Positions 1 through 6,116 are shown, counted from the first letter of the stretch. The stretch is DNA of 6,821 bases from an uncultured Propioniciclava sp. (GCA_937872005.1 CALMPQ010000065.1:1-6821); one strand, 5' to 3'. Translations and numbers: made by a program. The notes: generated by a model from the sequence alone, not told the origin.

Positions 1-23
1 AACTATGGTCACGATCAGATAAC

Positions 24-42
24 GGCTTCGACAGGCTCAGCC
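24..42. repeat. Short intergenic repeat-like element with a small dyad
   Basis: The 69 nt beyond the MFS stop codon contain no gene. The one recognisable item is GGCTTCGACAGGCTCAGCC, whose ends GGCT/AGCC can pair as a 4-bp stem. From memory, closely similar TTCGACA(A/G)GCTCAG strings recur many times between genes in various high-GC genomes, and their role is not established to my knowledge. Only one copy is visible in this window, so calling it a repeat rests on recall, not on the sequence here. It might act weakly as a 3' end signal for the ligase/MFS unit, but the stem is short and has no U tract. Confidence 0.4.
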
Positions 43-69
43 AGCGGGGGGGCTCATCCAACGGGGTGT

Positions 70-1233
70 TCACCCAGTGGGCGCTCGCTGGGCAGCCACC
101 CAGACGGTGGTGACCAGGGCAATCCCGGCGCCGGCGGCGAGCGCCAACCAGGGCGGGCCGACCAGCGACAGCACGGCGATTACCCAGGGTGACAGGAACC
201 CGATGTAGGTCAGGCAGTACGTCACGGCTGTGGTGGCGGCCATCAACTCGGAGGGCGTGTTCAACTCGACCGTCGTCATGCAGCCCACGAGCACCAAGCC
301 ATGCGCCGAGCCCAGCACGACCGCGATCAGGGGCAGCCACCACCAGGCGGGCGCCAGCGACGCTGCGGTCGCCAGCCCCATCCCCACCGCGGTCACGCCC
401 ATGCCAAGGCCGGTCACCCGCCCCGGGTGCGACGTCGCCCAGCGCTTCATCGATGGCTGCAGCAGCACCGACGTTCCCAGCGTCAACCCGGCCAAGGCGC
501 CCGCCGCCGCCACCCGCGGCAGCCCCGGCAGGGGACCGATCACCGACGGCATCACCGCGAACGACACCGAGGCGCAGCCGAACACCCACGGGGCCGTCAG
601 CAGCACCAGCCGCAGGAACCACGGCGATGTCACGTGCCGCACCACCCGTCCCACCGAGGGCGTCGGCCCATCACCGCGAGCATCCTCGGGCACGTTCCAC
701 ACCAGTACCGTCGCGATCGCCTGCACCACCAGGTGCACGGCGTACGTCAGCACCAGCGGCCCCGGCAGCCATTGCGCCAACAGGCCCGCCGCCAACGGCC
801 CCAAAGCAAACCCCGCCGTCAACGCCAGCGCCGCCCGCCGCGCCCCGGTGCCAGGCAGCTCCCCAACAGACAGGTCCTTCAACCAAGCCGTCCCCGGACC
901 CATCGCGAAGCCGATCCCCACGCCGCCCACCACGCGGCCGACGAACAGCAGCCAGGGGGCGTCCGCCCCCACGAGCAGCAGCAGCGAGCCGAGCAGCATC
1001 AGCACCGTCGAAATCCGCAGCATCGGGCGCTTCCCGTGCGTCTGGCTCCACCACGCGGCGAGCAGCAGCGCCGGCACCAGCCCGGCCACGTACACCGCGA
1101 ACATGCCGGTCACCGACTGCTCGGTCAGCCCCCGCTCGGCGCGGTAGACGAGCAGCATCGGCGCGAACTGGTTGGCGCCCCACCCGGCGGCGACCAGCGC
1201 GAACGCGACCCGCCGCCAGTCCTGCCCGCCCAC
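70..1233 (-). CDS. MFS family transporter, substrate unknown
   Basis: Predicted 387-residue inner-membrane secondary transporter of the major facilitator superfamily, with about 12 hydrophobic segments, the usual size for the family. Visible family marks are the loop 2-3 motif GKRPMLR (about residues 67-73), a TM4 motif-B-like stretch GRVVGGVGIG with its arginine near residue 100, and a TM5 motif-C-like GFALGPLAAG (about 141-150). The chosen start is a GTG one base after the TGA of the upstream acyl-CoA synthetase gene, which suggests translational coupling. A longer in-frame GTG start at 1305 would add 24 hydrophilic residues and overlap the ligase by 71 nt, and is less likely. The protein ends in QRAPTG, close to the last membrane segment. 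Co-transcription with an acid-activating enzyme hints at transport of a carboxylate or related compound, but that is inference. The sequence does not reveal the substrate or direction of transport. Confidence 0.88.
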   Translation of the reverse strand: MGGQDWRRVAFALVAAGWGANQFAPMLLVYRAERGLTEQSVTGMFAVYVAGLVPALLLAAWWSQTHGKRPMLRISTVLMLLGSLLLLVGADAPWLLFVGRVVGGVGIGFAMGPGTAWLKDLSVGELPGTGARRAALALTAGFALGPLAAGLLAQWLPGPLVLTYAVHLVVQAIATVLVWNVPEDARGDGPTPSVGRVVRHVTSPWFLRLVLLTAPWVFGCASVSFAVMPSVIGPLPGLPRVAAAGALAGLTLGTSVLLQPSMKRWATSHPGRVTGLGMGVTAVGMGLATAASLAPAWWWLPLIAVVLGSAHGLVLVGCMTTVELNTPSELMAATTAVTYCLTYIGFLSPWVIAVLSLVGPPWLALAAGAGIALVTTVWVAAQRAPTG

Positions 1234-1234
1234 C

Positions 1235-2977
1235 TCAGCGGAAGTCGCGGTAGAAGAACTGTCCTTCTTCCCGCCCGGACGCCACCCGCTCGGCCTCGGC
1301 GGCACGCAACTCCACGCGCCGGATCTTCGAGCTGATCGTCTTCGGCAGGGCTTCCGTGAACTCGATCACGCGCACCAACTGGTAGCCGTTGAGGTGCTCG
1401 CGGCAGTGCGCGAACACGGACGCCGCGACCTCGCGTCCGGCCGCATGCCCGGCCGCCAACGTCACGTAGGCCTTCGGCACCGCACCACGGACCTCGTCGG
1501 GGGACGGCACCACCGCGCACTCGGCGACCGACGGGTGCAACATCAGAGCCGATTCGAGCTCGAACGGCGAGATCTTGTAGTCCGACGCCTTGAACACGTC
1601 ATCGGCGCGGCCCACATAGGTGATGTAGCCGTCCTCGTCGCGGGTGCCGATGTCACCCGTGTGGTAGAACCCGCCGCGGCACGCCTCGGCGGTCAGCTCG
1701 GGCGCGTCGTAGTAGCCGCCCATCAGCCCCGCGTGGTCGTAGGCCAGGTCGAGGCAGATCTCGCCCTCACCCGGGCCCTCGACCAACTCCTCCGTGTTTG
1801 GGTCGAGCAGGGCGATGCGGTAGCCGGGCATGGGGCGTCCCATCGCGCCGGTCTTGACGGGCTGGCCGGGGGAGTTGCCGATGCAGCACGTCATCTCGGT
1901 CTGGCCGTACCCGTCGCGGATCGTGTTGCCCCACGCATCGCGGACCTTGTTGATCACCTCGGGGTTGAGCGCCTCGCCCGCGCCCACGACCTCGCGCGGG
2001 GGGCGCGACAAGCGGGTGAGGTCGGCCTGGATCAGCATCCGCCACACCGTCGGGGGAGCGCAGAAGCTCGAGACCTGGTGGTCGTCCATCACCTGCAGCA
2101 GGCGCTCGGCGCTGAACCGCTCGTAGTTGAGGATGAACACGGTCGCCTGCGCCAGGAACGGCGAGAAGAAGTTGCTCCACGCGTGCTTGCCCCAGCCCGG
2201 TGAGCTGATGTTGAGGTGCACGTCGCCGGGCCGCACGCCCAGCCAGTACATGGTCGACAGGTGCGCCACCGGGTACGAGATCTGCGTGTGCCGGACGAGC
2301 TTGGGCCGGGCGGTGGTCCCCGAGGTGAAGTAGAGCAGCGAGGTCGAGTCGGCCGGCGTCGGCCCCGCCGGCTCAAACGTATCGGACGCCCCGAACGAGG
2401 CTCCCCAGCGGTGCCAGCCCTCGGGGGCGACCTCGTCGGGGGACCACGTGCTCGGAACGGCGACCTTCACCGTGCCCTCCCGCACGAGCTCGAAGCGGTC
2501 GGCCAGCGTCACCGGCGCGATCGCGAACCGCGCGTCGGCGGTGGCGATGCGCCAGGCCAAGTCCTCCTCGTTGAGCAGCGTCGAGGTCGGGATCGCCACG
2601 CCGCCCACCTTCATCAACGCCATGAGGATCTCCCACAGCTCGATGGTGTTGTTCAGCATCACGATCATCTTGTCGCCGGGCTGCATGCCGAGCTCGACCA
2701 GCCAGGTCGCGACCTGGTCCGACCGGCGGGCCAGCTCGCCGTAGCTCCACGAGTTGGTCTCGCCGGTGGCCTCCTCGACGATCGTCACCGCCGACCGATC
2801 GGGGTGCTCGCCGGCCACCACGTCGAACCACTCCAGCGCGAAGTTGAAGGCGTCCAGCTGCGGCCACGCGAAGTCGCGCACGACGGTGTCGTAGTCGTGC
2901 GGGTGGTGCAGGAGGAAGTCGCGGGCGGCGCGGACGGCGTCCGTGGCGGCGGTGGCAGGGCGGCCAGCGTAGGTCAT
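1235..2977 (-). CDS. AMP-dependent acyl-CoA synthetase (medium-chain/ACSM-like)
   Basis: A 580-residue cytoplasmic member of the ANL adenylate-forming superfamily, expected to convert a carboxylic acid, ATP and CoA into acyl-CoA, AMP and PPi. Core motifs appear in order: P-loop-like YFTSGTTARPK (216-226), adenine-binding DGYGQTEM (355-362), YHTGD (438-442, ribose-binding Asp442), the hinge/A8 region GRADDVFKASDYKISPFELE (456-475), and the A10 motif PKTISSKIRR (545-554) with the probable catalytic Lys551. All key residues are intact and the length is normal. The KASDYKISPFELESAL...VRGAVPKAYV stretch is typical of medium-chain acyl-CoA synthetases (ACSM/MACS) rather than acetyl-CoA synthetase, but the substrate cannot be read from sequence. 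The P-loop has Ala where many relatives have Gly (GTTARPK). The ATG start has no clear Shine-Dalgarno sequence. The gene is followed after 1 nt by the MFS gene, so the two form an operon. Confidence 0.92.
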   Translation of the reverse strand: MTYAGRPATAATDAVRAARDFLLHHPHDYDTVVRDFAWPQLDAFNFALEWFDVVAGEHPDRSAVTIVEEATGETNSWSYGELARRSDQVATWLVELGMQPGDKMIVMLNNTIELWEILMALMKVGGVAIPTSTLLNEEDLAWRIATADARFAIAPVTLADRFELVREGTVKVAVPSTWSPDEVAPEGWHRWGASFGASDTFEPAGPTPADSTSLLYFTSGTTARPKLVRHTQISYPVAHLSTMYWLGVRPGDVHLNISSPGWGKHAWSNFFSPFLAQATVFILNYERFSAERLLQVMDDHQVSSFCAPPTVWRMLIQADLTRLSRPPREVVGAGEALNPEVINKVRDAWGNTIRDGYGQTEMTCCIGNSPGQPVKTGAMGRPMPGYRIALLDPNTEELVEGPGEGEICLDLAYDHAGLMGGYYDAPELTAEACRGGFYHTGDIGTRDEDGYITYVGRADDVFKASDYKISPFELESALMLHPSVAECAVVPSPDEVRGAVPKAYVTLAAGHAAGREVAASVFAHCREHLNGYQLVRVIEFTEALPKTISSKIRRVELRAAEAERVASGREEGQFFYRDFR

Positions 2978-2983
2978 GGGGTC

Positions 2984-2989
2984 ACTCTA
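2984..2989 (-). promoter_or_regulatory. Possible -10 element of a leaderless promoter for the ligase/MFS operon
   Basis: On the minus strand TAGAGT fits the actinobacterial -10 pattern TANNNT and ends 6 nt before the ATG of the acyl-CoA synthetase gene. Transcription would then start at or next to the A of the ATG. The absence of a Shine-Dalgarno sequence before this ATG agrees with a leaderless mRNA. No convincing -35 hexamer is seen; the expected position lies beside or within the inverted repeat at 2998-3015. This call rests on pattern and spacing only. Confidence 0.35.
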
Positions 2990-2997
2990 GAACTCCG

Positions 2998-3015
2998 ACC
3001 TACGAGGCCGTAGGT
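2998..3015. promoter_or_regulatory. Perfect inverted repeat upstream of the ligase gene, candidate operator
   Basis: ACCTACG-AGGC-CGTAGGT has two perfectly complementary 7-nt arms around a 4-nt centre. It lies 20 nt upstream of the ligase ATG, around where the -35 region would fall if TAGAGT at 2984-2989 is the -10. That is a natural place for a dimeric repressor to block the ligase/MFS operon. No U tract follows on either strand, so a terminator is less likely. No regulator gene sits next to the operon in this window, so the binding protein is unknown. Confidence 0.45.
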
Positions 3016-3030
3016 GCCCCCTGCGTGTCG

Positions 3031-3051
3031 GACTCCCTTGTACCCGGAGTC
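3031..3051 (-). terminator. Weak hairpin directly after the antiterminator gene
   Basis: GACTCC and GGAGTC form a 6-bp stem with a 9-nt loop immediately after the TGA of the PRD antiterminator gene (stop at 3052-3054). There is no U tract after it on the minus strand. It may be a weak or factor-assisted 3' end of the PTS operon. Read-through into the ligase operon cannot be excluded, because the gap to the next gene is only 74 nt. Confidence 0.3.
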
Positions 3052-3900
3052 TCAGGGCGCCGGGCAGTCCTGAACCACGCGCGCCACGTGCAGGGTGAGG
3101 TAGCTCACCTCGTCGTCGGTGAGTTCCGACCCCAACCGCAGTTCGACCACCTGGGCCAGGCGCTCGGCGCAGGCCAACGCCTGCGGGTAGGCGTCCCGGA
3201 TCGCGGAGCCGATCGCCGAGCGTTCCTCGTGCAGCTGGCTGTGCTGGTGGATGCGCACGAAGAGGTAGCGCAGGTGCGTGATCAGGCGACCCACGCTGAC
3301 CGAGGTCGACGGCAACGAGACCCCGTAGGTCTGCTCGATCACCGACACCATCTGCTGGATGATCCCGGTCATCGTGTAGGTGTAGCTCAGGTCGCCGGTC
3401 GCCATACCCGCGTTGACCAGGTGCAGCGCGATCGCCACCGCCTCCGACTCGGGCAGCGGCACCTCCAACCCCCGGTTCAGCGACGCCCGCACCTCCTGCG
3501 CCTGCGCATACTCCCCGGCATACAGGTTCGTCACCTCGGCCAGCAGCGGGTAGGCGACGTCCATCCCCACCGATTGGCGGTGGATCGCAAAGTTCACGTG
3601 GTCGGCCAGCGCGATCACCAGCGTGGTCGCCCCCCCGGACGCCGCGGGCACCACCCCGGCGTCGGCCAGCGCCACCGTCACGAGGTGGATCTGCTCCGGA
3701 GGGATACCCGCGAGCAGTTGGGCCAGGTGGTCGGGGTCACGCCCGTCCTCGGGCACGAACCGCCGCACCACCTTGGCCGGGTCGACGTCCTGCCCGGGCT
3801 TGGCCTGGAACCCCAGGCCCCGCCCGGTGAGGATCACCTCGTCCCCGCCCGGGTCACGGGCGAGGACGAGGTTGTTGTTGAAGACGCGAAGGATCTTCAC
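3052..3900 (-). CDS. bglG: PRD-containing transcription antiterminator, LicT/BglG family
   Basis: A 282-residue RNA-binding antiterminator, the usual family length. The N-terminal co-antiterminator domain (residues 1 to about 55) shows the hallmark start MKILRVFNNN and the motif TGRGLGFQ (25-32). Two PTS regulation domains follow: PRD1 (about 65-170) with His101 in DHVNFA and His160 in LHLVNA, and PRD2 (about 175-280) with His209 and His271. These match the four conserved phosphorylatable histidines of LicT in position, so both control sites look intact. In this family the permease EIIB inactivates the protein through PRD1 when sugar is absent, and HPr can activate it through PRD2. The GTG start is fixed by the conserved N-terminus and lies 4 nt after the stop of the PTS gene; a GAGGTGG tract sits about 12 nt upstream. 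Its likely RNA target is the RAT at 6016-6047. The symbol is by family analogy (licT would fit equally). Confidence 0.93.
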   Translation of the reverse strand: MKILRVFNNNLVLARDPGGDEVILTGRGLGFQAKPGQDVDPAKVVRRFVPEDGRDPDHLAQLLAGIPPEQIHLVTVALADAGVVPAASGGATTLVIALADHVNFAIHRQSVGMDVAYPLLAEVTNLYAGEYAQAQEVRASLNRGLEVPLPESEAVAIALHLVNAGMATGDLSYTYTMTGIIQQMVSVIEQTYGVSLPSTSVSVGRLITHLRYLFVRIHQHSQLHEERSAIGSAIRDAYPQALACAERLAQVVELRLGSELTDDEVSYLTLHVARVVQDCPAP

Positions 3901-3904
3901 GGCG

Positions 3905-5941
3905 TCAGCGGACCACCTCGATGACGGGGTCGCCGGCCGCGACCTCGACCCCGGCGCGCGGCGTCACCGTGCCCTCGCCGTTGCGGATCGCCTTGGTGTT
4001 GGTCACCGTCACGATCGTGGTGGTGTCATACCCCGCAGCACGCACCCCGTCGAGGTCCACCTCGGCGAGCAGGTCGCCCACCTCGACGCGCTGGCCCTTC
4101 TCGACGTGGGTCGTGAAGTGCTCGCCCTTGAGGCGCACCGTGTCGATGCCGATGTGCACGAGCACCTCGACCCCGGAGTCGGTCTTGATGCCGTAGGCGT
4201 GCGCCGTCTTCGTCACGGTCGCGAGCGTACCGGCGACCGGCGAGACGAAGCGGCCCTCCGTCGGCACCACGCCGACGCCGTCGCCCAGCGTGCGGGAGCT
4301 GAACACCTTGTCCTCGACGTCGTCCAGGCTCACCGCGTGCCCGGCGACCGGCGAGGCCACCTCGGTGGTGGCCCGCGCGATGGACGCCGCGGGTGCGGCC
4401 GCCGGAGCTGCCGCGGCCGGGGCAGTGGCGTCGGCCTCGACGGCCTGGGGGGAGACCTCGGCGGGGGCGTCCTTGTCCTTGTAGCCCGAGAAGATGACCA
4501 GGGCCATGGCGACCACGAAGGCCACCGCGATGGCGATCGCGTAGACGCCCATCGGGTTGAACACGGGAATGGTCAGCAGCGAGGTGAAGGCGAACGCGCC
4601 GGTCTTCACGCCGCCGAACGGAGCACCGAGCAGGGCGATGGTGAGGCCACCGGCGAAGCAGCCGACAAGCATGCGGGGGTAGATCCGCTTGAAGCGGAGG
4701 TGGATGCCGTACAGCGACGGCTCCGAGATGCCGCCGAAGAGGCCGGCGGCCAGCGCACCGGTCGCGGTCTGGCGCATGACGAGATCCTTGTCACGCATCG
4801 CCAGGAACAGCACGCCGGCGGTGGCGCCGAAGCAGGCGAAGTTCCACGCGCCCATGGGGCCCTGGATGAAGTCGTAGCCGAGGGTCTGGATGTTGGCCAG
4901 CATCAGGGCGTTCAGCGGCCAGTGCAGGCCCAGCGGCACGAGGAAGGGGTAGATCATCGGGATCAGGATCGCGAAGATGAACGGCGCGTTGCTGTTCATC
5001 CAGGCCAGGCCGGTGCCCAGGCCGCTGCCCAGCCAGATGCCGAGCGGGCCGATGAGGAACGCGGTCAGCGGGATCATGACCAGCATCGAGAAGAACGGCA
5101 CGAACACCATCTGCACGTTCTCGGGGAAGATCCTCTTCAGGAAGCGGTAGACCAGCGCGAGGATCGCCACCATCATCAGCGGCACGAAGACCTGGCCGCC
5201 GTACCCGTTGAGCTGCATCGGCAGGCCGAAGATCGTGGCGACGCACGAGTCGGTGCCCAGCGTCGGGTTGGTCGTGCAGACCGTCTCGGGGAACTTCGAC
5301 GTGTCGGTCAGGCTCATGAACTCGGGGGTGAAGAGGGCGGCCATGACGGTCGCGCCGAGCCACGGGTCGACGTTGAGCTTCTTGGCGGCGTTGTAGGCCA
5401 CCATGACGGGCAGGAAGTACAGCACCGAGCGCCACATGGCGTCCCAGAAGATCCAGGTGGCGCCCGCGGCGGTGGCGCGGTCGACGCCCTGGAACGGCAC
5501 GATGCCGAGGGCGTCCAGCACGGCCGCGATCGCGATGATGAGGGAGCCGCCCAACAGCACGCCCAGCAGCGGGCGGAAGCTGTCGGAGAGGTACTCGAAG
5601 AAGGCGTCGACCCAGGCGACCTTGCCGCGCACCTTGGCGCGGGCGGCGGCCTTGACGTCGGCGTCCGACGGCGTGCCGAGGGTCTTCATGCTCGGCAGGT
5701 TCATGATGTCGGTGTAGACGCTCTGGACCGCGCCGCCGATCACGACCTGGTGCCGGTCGCCCGACTGGGGCACCGAGCCCAGGACGACCGGGTTCGCGTC
5801 GAGCGCGGCGGCGTCGACCTTCGCGGCGTCCTTCAGCTCGAAGCGGAGCCGGGTGGCGCAGTGGGTGAGTGAGCTGATGTTGTCCGCGCCGCCGACGCCA
5901 TCGACGATCGCCTGCGCGGGCGAGGTGGTGGTGGGTTCCAC
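3905..5941 (-). CDS. bglF: PTS beta-glucoside-type permease, EIIBCA fusion
   Basis: A 678-residue membrane protein that imports a sugar and phosphorylates it using phosphate relayed from PEP through EI and HPr. Domain order is EIIB (about 1-85) with phospho-cysteine Cys28 in THCATRLRF; EIIC (about 105-485), hydrophobic, with the conserved GISEP motif near 404-408; an Ala/Pro-rich linker (about 500-525); and a Crr-like EIIA (about 540-678) with His581 and the probable phospho-accepting His596 in VHIGIDTVRLKGE. All active residues are present. The start is the GTG at 5941, because AGGGGA lies 5 nt upstream and EIIB homology begins soon after; the longer in-frame reading begins with TTG inside the leader terminator's U tract. 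The upstream RAT/terminator and the antiterminator gene 4 nt downstream favour an aryl- or beta-glucoside substrate. Related permeases take sucrose or trehalose, and no phospho-glycosidase gene is in view, so the sugar and symbol are tentative. Confidence 0.92.
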   Translation of the reverse strand: MEPTTTSPAQAIVDGVGGADNISSLTHCATRLRFELKDAAKVDAAALDANPVVLGSVPQSGDRHQVVIGGAVQSVYTDIMNLPSMKTLGTPSDADVKAAARAKVRGKVAWVDAFFEYLSDSFRPLLGVLLGGSLIIAIAAVLDALGIVPFQGVDRATAAGATWIFWDAMWRSVLYFLPVMVAYNAAKKLNVDPWLGATVMAALFTPEFMSLTDTSKFPETVCTTNPTLGTDSCVATIFGLPMQLNGYGGQVFVPLMMVAILALVYRFLKRIFPENVQMVFVPFFSMLVMIPLTAFLIGPLGIWLGSGLGTGLAWMNSNAPFIFAILIPMIYPFLVPLGLHWPLNALMLANIQTLGYDFIQGPMGAWNFACFGATAGVLFLAMRDKDLVMRQTATGALAAGLFGGISEPSLYGIHLRFKRIYPRMLVGCFAGGLTIALLGAPFGGVKTGAFAFTSLLTIPVFNPMGVYAIAIAVAFVVAMALVIFSGYKDKDAPAEVSPQAVEADATAPAAAAPAAAPAASIARATTEVASPVAGHAVSLDDVEDKVFSSRTLGDGVGVVPTEGRFVSPVAGTLATVTKTAHAYGIKTDSGVEVLVHIGIDTVRLKGEHFTTHVEKGQRVEVGDLLAEVDLDGVRAAGYDTTTIVTVTNTKAIRNGEGTVTPRAGVEVAAGDPVIEVVR

Positions 5942-5946
5942 GATGA

Positions 5947-5952
5947 TCCCCT
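5947..5952 (-). promoter_or_regulatory. Shine-Dalgarno sequence that fixes the PTS permease start
   Basis: AGGGGA on the minus strand lies 5 nt before the GTG at 5941-5939. It is the only good ribosome binding site near the N-terminus, so it supports the GTG start over any start further upstream. Confidence 0.7.
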
Positions 5953-5962
5953 GTCCATGTGA

Positions 5963-5976
5963 GGGCCTCACGGCCC
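5963..5976 (-). other. GNRA-capped hairpin in the permease leader, after the terminator
   Basis: In the minus-strand RNA, GGGCC-GUGA-GGCCC forms a 5-bp all-GC stem closed by a GUGA (GNRA) tetraloop. It lies between the terminator U tract and the Shine-Dalgarno sequence, so only read-through transcripts contain it. It could stabilise or insulate the 5' end of the read-through mRNA. No U tract follows, so it is not itself a classic terminator. Function is unproven. Confidence 0.4.
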
Positions 5977-5978
5977 AT

Positions 5979-6023
5979 GAAAACAAAAAGAGACCCGAGA
6001 CGCGATGGTTCGCATCTCAGGTC
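5979..6023 (-). terminator. Intrinsic terminator in the PTS operon leader (conditional attenuator)
   Basis: In the minus-strand RNA GACCUGAGAUGCG pairs with CGCGUCUCGGGUC, giving a 13-bp stem with two G-U wobbles and the loop AACCAU. It is followed at once by UCUUUUUGUUUUC, a strong U tract in an otherwise GC-rich region. The 5' arm shares about eight nucleotides with the 3' part of the RAT at 6016-6047, so the two structures exclude each other. This is the standard layout for BglG/LicT-controlled attenuation of the downstream permease gene. Confidence 0.9.
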
Positions 6024-6047
6024 TTGCCCCTTGCGGGTAACAACCCT
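6016..6047 (-). promoter_or_regulatory. Ribonucleic antiterminator (RAT), LicT/BglG type
   Basis: The minus-strand RNA reads AGGGUUGUUACC, then CGCAAGG, then GGCAAGACCUGAG. This closely follows the known RAT pattern GGnUUGUUACUGC...GCAGGCAAAACCU. The lower stem is formed by AGG with CCU, then internal loops (GUUA opposite GGCAA) and an upper CCC/GGG stem capped by a GCAA tetraloop. Its 3' part overlaps the terminator stem, so binding of the antiterminator protein would block terminator formation. The protein encoded at 3052-3900 is the obvious ligand. Confidence 0.9.
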
Positions 6048-6050
6048 GTC

Positions 6051-6067
6051 GAGCCCGTGGTGGGCTC
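6051..6067 (-). other. Short hairpin at the 5' end of the PTS leader
   Basis: GAGCCC-accac-GGGCTC forms a perfect 6-bp GC-rich stem with a 5-nt loop, 3 nt upstream of the RAT and only a few nucleotides after the predicted transcription start. It could protect the 5' end of the leader RNA, or the dyad could be a DNA operator. I cannot tell which from the sequence. Confidence 0.4.
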
Positions 6068-6076
6068 ACGACCGGA

Positions 6077-6105
6077 AAGGTAGCACCGGCGCCGGGTTCG
6101 TGCAA
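6077..6105 (-). promoter_or_regulatory. Probable promoter of the PTS permease/antiterminator operon
   Basis: On the minus strand TTGCAC (6100-6105) and TACCTT (6077-6082) are separated by exactly 17 nt, giving plausible -35 and -10 elements for the housekeeping sigma factor. Transcription would start near 6070, about 22 nt before the RAT. The -35 element lies in the loop and arm of the hairpin that follows the upstream acetyltransferase gene. The -35 matches TTGACA only in its first three bases. Confidence 0.5.
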
Positions 6106-6116
6106 CCCGACGCCGG
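6086..6116 (-). terminator. GC-rich hairpin terminator candidate after the Eis-like gene
   Basis: Nine nucleotides beyond the stop codon two 13-nt arms (CCGGCGTCGGGTT and AACCCGGCGCCGG on the minus strand) pair fully, with one G-U wobble, around the 5-nt loop GCACG. What follows, TGCTACCTTTCC, is only weakly T-rich. Strong stems without a good U tract are common at gene ends in high-GC Gram-positives. The G-U pair exists only in the minus-strand RNA, which favours action on the acetyltransferase transcript. It also overlaps the predicted PTS promoter. Confidence 0.6.

Noticed and set aside
1234..1305. A longer N-terminus for the MFS protein starting at the GTG at 1303-1305
   Set aside because: It adds 24 hydrophilic residues unlike the family and overlaps the ligase by 71 nt. 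The GTG at 1231-1233, one base after the ligase stop, places the first membrane segment normally.
189..1335. Overlapping long plus-strand frames opposite the MFS gene
   Set aside because: They are low-complexity (Arg, Pro, Ala, Ser or His-rich) translations, typical of GC-rich antisense frames, and lack recognisable motifs.
3623..5872. A 749-codon open frame on the plus strand opposite the PTS permease gene
   Set aside because: The translation is rich in His, Arg, Gly, Asp and Val with no domain or membrane pattern. It is the expected antisense shadow of a high-GC gene, whereas the minus-strand reading shows complete EIIB, EIIC and EIIA domains.
5958..5973. TGTGA-N5-TCAC as a cAMP-receptor (Crp/GlxR) operator
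   Set aside because: The half-site spacing is 5 rather than the expected 6 and it lies well downstream of the predicted transcription start. The same bases are better explained by the GNRA-capped RNA hairpin.
5942..5986. A longer N-terminus for the PTS permease starting with TTG at 5986
   Set aside because: That start lies inside the U tract of the leader terminator and lacks a ribosome binding site. The GTG at 5941 has AGGGGA at 5-nt spacing.
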